Notes under the pieces: generated by a model | Told to the model about the DNA's origin: nothing | Database searches by the model: none | The model's input: the letters and a program-made list of their open reading frames with translations, nothing else | Shown here: positions 58,014 to 64,000 of the stretch, one piece after another | How the letters are laid out: each line of letters begins with the position of its first letter | How positions within the stretch are numbered: the stretch's first letter is position 1 | Assembly (NCBI GenBank): GCA_025331565.1 | Contig: JAFREQ010000047.1 | Coordinates: 1,044,001-1,108,000, forward strand | DNA length: 64,000 nt | Source: Holacanthus passer | Taxonomy: Eukaryota > Chordata > Actinopteri > Pomacanthidae | Direction: 5' to 3' | Program-made: the position numbers and the translations under genes

Positions 58014-61000
58014 CTAAAGGGGCAAAAGAGACGGTCACAGAAAATGAAGGTGAGTCTTAAACAGGCTTATACAAACGTTCACAGGCTGATTCACTTTATC
58101 CTCTGTGTAATGCAAATAGGTTACATGTCTTGAGGCAAAAAATGCTATCATGCATGTTTGGCTCAGTGCAACTTCCTCTACTGTATATAATAACATAAAT
58201 AGTTGGATACACTTCAACATGATTAAGTGTGCTGCAATGTGGCTGAGCTATTGAAAAGGCATCCCCCAAGCCTCTGGAACCAGTTTCTAATGTCACTTTG
58301 GAAGCTGAGCTGCTATTGAAAGAACGCAGTAAAGAAAGGTCTGAGTCTTAAAGGACGACAGGAGCCCTCTGGTGGTTGGTCTAGAGTTCAGCTCACCTTA
58401 AAGCTGTATTAATAGATTTTTTGGAAGCAGCAGAAAACGTGTGATATAACCCCCAAAATGTGTTGTGGTGAATGTGTTAGCAAACAGTTGCCTATTTATA
58501 CATCAAGCAGAGGGAATATATTAGGATTCATTTGGTCATCTGTTACTCTGAGAAACTCTGGTCACCTGGTTTGGCACTAGGCAGATAGTGCACAGTGGGT
58601 TTTTCGAAGCTTTTTAGCTCCCTCTTGTGTCTAGAAATATGGCTGAGGAGAGAGGAGTTCCATAGAGCTGCAGACTGATGATAGTGTTCTGTGGGTCACT
58701 ACAAATGACACTTTCCACATTACACATAGTCATTTGATCCTTTGTTGATATAAAACATATTAGTTACTGCGGTTTTAAGCTGAACTAAACCAAAAAATAG
58801 ATCCTGATCAAATTAAGAATGTAGCGCAATCTTAAAATAAACACTAAAGTCAAATTACAATGATCCATGTGAAGAAATATTTACACACACACATAAAGTA
58901 CCTGGTCATGGCTGACTTCTATGTGCTGCTTCATAACGATCCAGGTGACGGACTCTGTCAGAGGGGGTGTCGTCAGAGAGCCATGGTACGTCCAGTAGTC
59001 ATCAGTGTTGGTAGGTAACAGACAGGCAGGGTCGAAACTGGTAAACTCCACTACACTGTCCTACAGATGGTCAGAGAGACACACAGGAAAATAATAAACA
59101 CATGGTCAGTTAAGTTGTATGTTGAATTATTTTGAATGAAACCAGCAAGAGACAAGCAAGATCACAGCTGAACGTCGTTGCACTGTTGACACAAAGGTTC
59201 CAATATTTAAAATGCAATAAAATCAGACTAATGTGATCTAATGTAACGACAGAAGACTGAAACTGTTATCTTAATACAACAACCATTATTATCTAATTAT
59301 TATCCAACATAAAATCTGTCTAATAAGTATTACCCAAAGAGTGCTTTACAACTGTGACCTTTTGTCTTATTGGACAAACACCAACCTTATCAGACATTGT
59401 AAGTGATAAGCAGTGTATTAGCAGCAACATGAAAGTAGGACAAGGTATGACCTCTCACCTCCAATAATATAATACACCTTTGGCACTTTACTTCCCAATA
59501 CTTCAAGAGCTAACTCAGTGCAGTTGTCTCATTGCATGAAAAAAGGACATCTCATTTAATCCAAGGTTGAACTAATTTGTCTTATCCTGGATATGCAAAC
59601 AGGAATTTGTTTAAAGGGTTTTCAGTTCCAGATTTGGTTCCTGAAGTAAGTTCCTGGGACTATTTGGTGAAATAGGCTCATCGGTGCTTTGAGATATTCT
59701 GATTCATGTGAGAGAGGCTGATGGACTTTATAAGGGTCAATACATTTGGTCGCAAGACTAATGAGTACATTTCAGAGATCAGCACTCCATCTTAAAAAAG
59801 CTTAAATGTGGTGTGTGTGCATGTGTGGACTAACCTTGTGTCTGATAGCAGGCAGGGCATCTACTAGTTTCTGCAACCCCTCGTGTCTCTTTCCCACCTG
59901 CACAAGGATTAGACATGAACTGGATTGTAGTCACAGTATAAAGCTGCATATACAACACATAAAACATAACATATACAGCATTACCTGCATGTGTACAGTG
60001 TGACTGTGCAACAAGGTAGACAGACATGTCATCACTGAAAGTGTGTGTTGTATACCTTAAGAAAGACTCCAATGACAGCCAGCCCGTTGTCCTCAATCAC
60101 TGCCTCCTCGAACAAACTGTACTTGTCAGAGTTCCAGTGGACCAGGTGGAGCTGAGAACATACAACACATACACATCATGAGTCCATGTGAGTAATGTAT
60201 GCATGTGACTGCAAAGCATAACATTCATATTTTTAACCCCTCTGCCCTGTTCACTCACTCTGTCCTCCAAATGACCTACTGATTCCTTCTTGCCTTATTT
60301 AAATTAATCAAAATAAGAGTTTTTTCTTGTGATTGACAAATTTTGGAAACTGGGAAAGGAAAAGAAATGGAGAACGGATACAGAGGTAATGGCAGTGCAA
60401 ACTAACTAGGAAATGATAGCTATATATACTCTGTGGGGTTTTACATGGAAAAACTTGACCTTTTCATCTGCGATGTTTAATACATAGACACAAACACATC
60501 TCCTAGACTGTGGCTAAAAAACAAGTAAAAATATTTATCTATGATGGGCAATACAGGAAGGTTAACACAACCGGATTTAAAGCGGTACGGCACACTTAAA
60601 TGTTTGAGCTGTTAACTAAATGACAGCACTTGACTGTGATCAGTACATGTCACATCAAAACTGGTGTTAAGACTGGCATTTCTTACCATTTTTATAAAAG
60701 TTTATATTTCCTGGGTTGATGGCTCAACACTGTTGACAATACTGTTTTAAATCATCCTGAACATTGCGAGACCAATGCTGACATAGAGTCAACTGTTTAG
60801 GGACTAATTTACGTCATGAAATAAAAAAAAAATGTTAACGCCCTCTAATCACTGCAGTCTCACACACCCACTCAGCCGAAGAACGAGTGAGAGCAGCTCT
60901 AGAGTCAGGTTCAGCAAGCTACGCCAGTAGCACAAAGTACACACCCACAGCAGAGAGCAGTAACTGTCGGGCCGGGTATTCACAGTGATCTCTGGCTAGA

Positions 61001-63202
61001 GATGTCACCAAGCAACTCCTGCCTGACACATCTATACTCCCCCCTCCTCAGTGAAGTGACTCAGACCTGGGGTGAAGTTACACTTTAACAATAGCTCTAA
61101 TCATTGGCATATTGTCACTGGCAGCAAACAATGTGTTTGAGAACACACATGGACAAACAGCCATCCATTTACATGAAAAGATGGCACAAAGTTGTTAGTC
61201 AGGACTGTAACATAATCCTCTGCGCGCACACATAAAAAGACTGCTGAGTGATGACAACAATGACACAAAGCATTCCCAACACCACCAACAAGGTATTTGC
61301 AGAGGAGACACAGACACACGCTCACACGCACGCAGTCAGTGGAACCTGTTGTTACATAAGTGCGCTGAAGTTACCGGAGCAACATGAAAATAGATGTTCT
61401 GCGGTCAAACGGGAGGCCGGACAACTGTACCCGTTTCAAATCCCCCTGACAGACAAATGCAGCGCCTGTGTTTAAATTTGGCTTCATTGATATAAAGCGA
61501 AACGGAAAAACACAGCTGGATCAACAAATCTAACAGCATGCCTGATACCAGCCATACAACCAGGAGAGGAGGGAAAAGTGCTAATATAGCATAATAAAGC
61601 CTGGTCTGCACCAAACCTGATGTAATTAATACAACGCTCTCAGTATTTTTCCAGGCATTTTAAGAGGGACATGAGAATAGAAAAGAAATGGGTCTGCAAA
61701 GCAAGGGTGCAGAGTTGTTCTCTTCCATTTCTCCTTTTAACCCTTAAGAGGCCATTAGGTCATGTGGAAAGTAACTGCAGAGGACTATCTGTGAATTCAA
61801 TCTCTCACTCTCATGATACACGTCAGACCTTTTCCATTCAATGGCCAGGTCACATGATAACACACACACACACCTGTCATGCATGTGACTGCAGCGCTGT
61901 ACTTAACATGCTCCATGACTCCAGCAACCGGCATGTCAGGGTTTTTTTTTTTTTTTTTAAAGCAACAAAAGAGGGTGTGTACAACACAGCTAAAGGTGGG
62001 AAATGTGACTTTAATTGTTTTTTGTAAGGTTGTGGTGTATATGTAGGGTTTCTTTTAATAGTAACATGGGCTAATACAAATAGATATATAATAAAAGGAT
62101 AACTATCTCGAGTGGGGCTTTTCTGGTTGCGCAATGTGAAAAAATGTTATTACGACATGCATAAAAAGGTTACTTCTACTTACTACTACAGTCAAAAAGC
62201 AACAGATGACAGCTGGCTGCATTGGCTGTCTTGATTCTCAACAGTCTCATAAACTGACATGAATACCAATACTCCCATCAGTATTTGGGAGTTTAAAAAA
62301 AAATCTGAAAACAATCGGTTAATAGAAATCTTTTAACATGAACACATAACAAAAACAAGCAATGCTTAGACAAATCCCCGAGATTGGTTATTTTTTAATT
62401 ATGACCAAGATACACACTGAGGGATCATACAGCTGAAAAATCTACTTGTCAGTGTTCTCTGGTGGACAAATTATGTGATGTTTTTAAATCATTTCTAAAC
62501 TGCAATTTCTTGTTACTTATCAACCGGCATATACACCAATATATCTGAAATAAGCTAATATCAGGTGACACATCAGCCCGGACGACTTATCCATCTAGCT
62601 CTGAAACAGTCCATGCACAGCCACCGCAATTTACAGGACTGTTGTCACTCATGACGGCTAGTAGGTTCTGGCTGGTGTATCTGACATCAGCGACATCTGA
62701 CATTTGTGTTTATTGACAAGATGATTATCTCAAGAGGTGATGCCATGCGAGAGGACTAAAAATGACCAGCATGTTATTTTTTGGCCACATAGCCTTCAGC
62801 CTTTAACAACATAAACAGCAAGGCAAAAAAATGGAAGTATCAATACATCACAGTGGCTCCAGTTGTATATTTGGTGATGTTCTACAGGACTGTATTATAC
62901 TGGAAAGTGTTCTTGTCATTGTGTACACCTCCTGTTCATGCTCATAATATTGTGAGGCAAACAAAGACATTACCCAAAGGGTGACAATATTACAGAAATA
63001 TGCAATATCTTGATGTCCCTGCAGGAATGATTTAAGCTTTAATGTTCTGTCTGTGGTTGTGTATGATACAGCAGACACAGTACCTCTGCAGGGAACAGCC
63101 TCCTGTCCAGCGTGTGCTCTGACCCCCAAGCATTGCTCTCACCCCAATGGAAGTGGAACTGGCACAGCCTGAATTTGTCTTGCAGGGGGCCCCCTTTCAG
63201 CG
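57843..63202 (-). CDS. ca5a: Carbonic anhydrase 5A, mitochondrial (last five coding exons)
   Basis: Five exons of 119, 96, 63, 159 and 171 nt join in phase, about 202 residues; the start with the mitochondrial transit peptide lies beyond the right edge. Known role: zinc enzyme converting CO2 and water to bicarbonate in the matrix, supplying bicarbonate to pyruvate carboxylase and carbamoyl phosphate synthesis. Seen: zinc ligands in QFHFHWG (His94, His96 in CA2 numbering) and LHLVHWN (His119), GSEHT with Glu106, LAVIGVF, and the SLTTPPLTESVTWIV active-site loop with Thr199. Nothing catalytic is missing in the visible part. Exon sizes follow the CA family pattern. Paralogue CA5B is the main alternative; position next to slc7a5, as in human, favours ca5a. 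The C-terminal stretch after QPL is diverged. Confidence 0.9.
58362..58375 (-). promoter_or_regulatory. CTCF-like motif in ca5a last intron
   Basis: On the minus strand it reads CCACCAGAGGGCTC, 13 of 14 core positions as remembered. Confidence 0.35.
58640..58778 (+). repeat. Dispersed repeat, copy 3 of 3
   Basis: Includes 'gttctgtgggtcacta', 'ttccacattacacatagtca' and 'gttgatataaaacatatta', parallel to 27285-27393. It lies in the ca5a last intron. Confidence 0.5.
58902..59060 (-). CDS. ca5a: ca5a exon with the active-site Thr loop
   Basis: Fifty-three codons in phase 0. It contains DYWTYHGSLTTPPLTESVTW, which forms the substrate pocket and holds Thr199/Thr200. Confidence 0.96.
59835..59897 (-). 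CDS. ca5a: ca5a 63-nt exon
   Basis: It encodes VGKRHEGLQKLVDALPAIRH plus Lys. A 63-nt exon at this point is characteristic of vertebrate alpha-CA genes. Confidence 0.95.
60056..60151 (-). CDS. ca5a: ca5a exon with His119
   Basis: It encodes LHLVHWNSDKYSLFEEAV to LAVIGVFLK and carries the third zinc ligand. Confidence 0.96.
60152..63083 (-). other. ca5a: ca5a intron (2.9 kb)
   Basis: The largest ca5a intron in view. It contains a T-run (61942-61958) and short CA runs, but no recognisable exon or gene. Confidence 0.75.
63084..63202 (-). CDS. ca5a: ca5a 119-nt exon with His94/His96
   Basis: It encodes LKGGPLQDKFRLCQFHFHWG then GSEHTLDRRLFPAE. It is the most upstream exon visible; the preceding exon is not found between 63203 and 64000. 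Confidence 0.95.
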
Positions 63203-64000
63203 CTGCACCAGAAAGTAAAATAACATGTATGTTAGTGTGTCAGACTTTGACATTTCACAATCCTTTTAGAAAAGTGAAATGCTTGTCCTCCAACAGAATC
63301 AGATCGTATCTCATAACTGTCTAGTATGCATTAATATTGGCTTCCTCCTCCAAAAGGAGGAAATGATCCCACATGGGAAGTCTGCTGAGGAACAGGTTGT
63401 CCAGGCAGTAACACTGACCTAGAAACATCCAGGACATATTTTAATGAGAGACAACAATCACCTATAAAGCAATTACTTTTTATTACACCTGTCAACTGTA
63501 ACAGAAGAAGGAGAAACTGCAGCATAACAGAACCTGTAGTCATTGTACTGTTTCTTTGTTTATTTTACTGGTGATAAAATACTGTTCTCAATTTTTCAGT
63601 TATAAACCTGTTTTTGTTCTCTCAGTACCAGACTAAGCTCATAATACAAAGACTGAGGGCATGTGACACCTATAAAGTGGTTTATTTTGCCGCTTTGAAA
63701 CCTTTGTAATTTTACCAAAATAACGTTTATTTGATGGTTTGGCAAGTTATGTAGTGATTTGGTGGAGCCCAGCAATTATACCAAAGTGACCGGCGCTCTG
63801 AAGGCACACTACATAGTAAGTTTGGAGGTCAGGACAGACATGTGGGTCACATGACAGTCACCAGCTCCATGTCACAGTTGTGGTTTTTATCAGCATCTTT
63901 AAGTGTAGCATTGATCACTGGATTTTCCTACAGACGGCGGGCTCTTTAAGGGGGGGTGATAAAGGAGATAATCCTCTTGTGTAGATAAAAACATGCATTC
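63203..64000 (-). other. ca5a: ca5a upstream intron (partial)
   Basis: No CA-family exon can be read here, so the expected preceding exon (with the SPINI-type motif) must lie outside the window. Nothing else is recognised. Confidence 0.65.

Noticed and set aside
63331..63543. Minus-strand ORF starting MTTGSVMLQFLLLLLQLTG as a ca5a signal or transit exon
   Set aside because: It does not resemble any carbonic anhydrase exon and would be in the wrong place relative to the 119-nt exon.
1..64000. tRNA, rRNA or snRNA genes
   Set aside because: I saw no cloverleaf with A and B boxes or other recognisable RNA gene, although a covariance-model scan was not possible.

Overview
The window is vertebrate nuclear DNA, and almost certainly from a percomorph teleost fish. 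It has small exons with GT-AG (and two GC-AG) introns on long AT-rich spacers and many (CA)n microsatellites. The dispersed repeats are ones I know from spiny-rayed fish: the 'ggtcataaaccaaagta' foldback repeat, the ATTAATCGATTA-ended repeat, LINE tails with TTATC repeats, and remnants of Tc1-like, hAT-like and Penelope-like elements. Repeat-family names come from memory of consensus sequences, not from a search.

Three protein-coding genes can be supported, all on the minus strand. From left to right they are klhdc4 (5142-12176, 13 coding exons, complete but with two reading-frame breaks), slc7a5/LAT1 (29791-43343, 10 coding exons, intact, 518 codons) and ca5a (57843-63202, the last five coding exons; the 5' end lies beyond the right edge). 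Human 16q24.2 carries KLHDC4-SLC7A5-CA5A in the same order and orientation, so this is a conserved syntenic block and the orthology calls support one another. The products do unrelated jobs: a kelch-repeat protein, the LAT1 light chain for large neutral amino acids at the plasma membrane, and a mitochondrial carbonic anhydrase.

Layout: 1-4895 is gene-free. 5142-12176 is klhdc4; its intron 9 holds an antisense hAT-type transposase fossil, intron 3 a TIR-element end beside a splice donor, and intron 2 a foldback-repeat fragment. 12177-12400 is its probable promoter. 12401-27558 is a 15-kb gene desert with LINE, TIR-element, Tc1/IS630-like, SINE-like and Penelope-like fossils. 27559-29790 is the likely slc7a5 3'UTR. 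29791-43343 is slc7a5, with a Tc1-like transposase fossil in intron 8. 42741-43720 is its CpG-rich promoter and first exon. 43741-57842 is a 14-kb spacer with several fish repeats and a decayed ZMYM1-like (DUF4371/hAT) transposase at about 51.24-52.47 kb. 57843-64000 is the 3' half of ca5a and part of an upstream intron.

I did not find a previously undescribed biological system. The observations most worth checking are the two indels in homopolymer-type contexts that break klhdc4, its two GC-AG introns, splice sites that abut dinucleotide repeats or a transposon end, and CTCF-like motifs beside two of the promoters.
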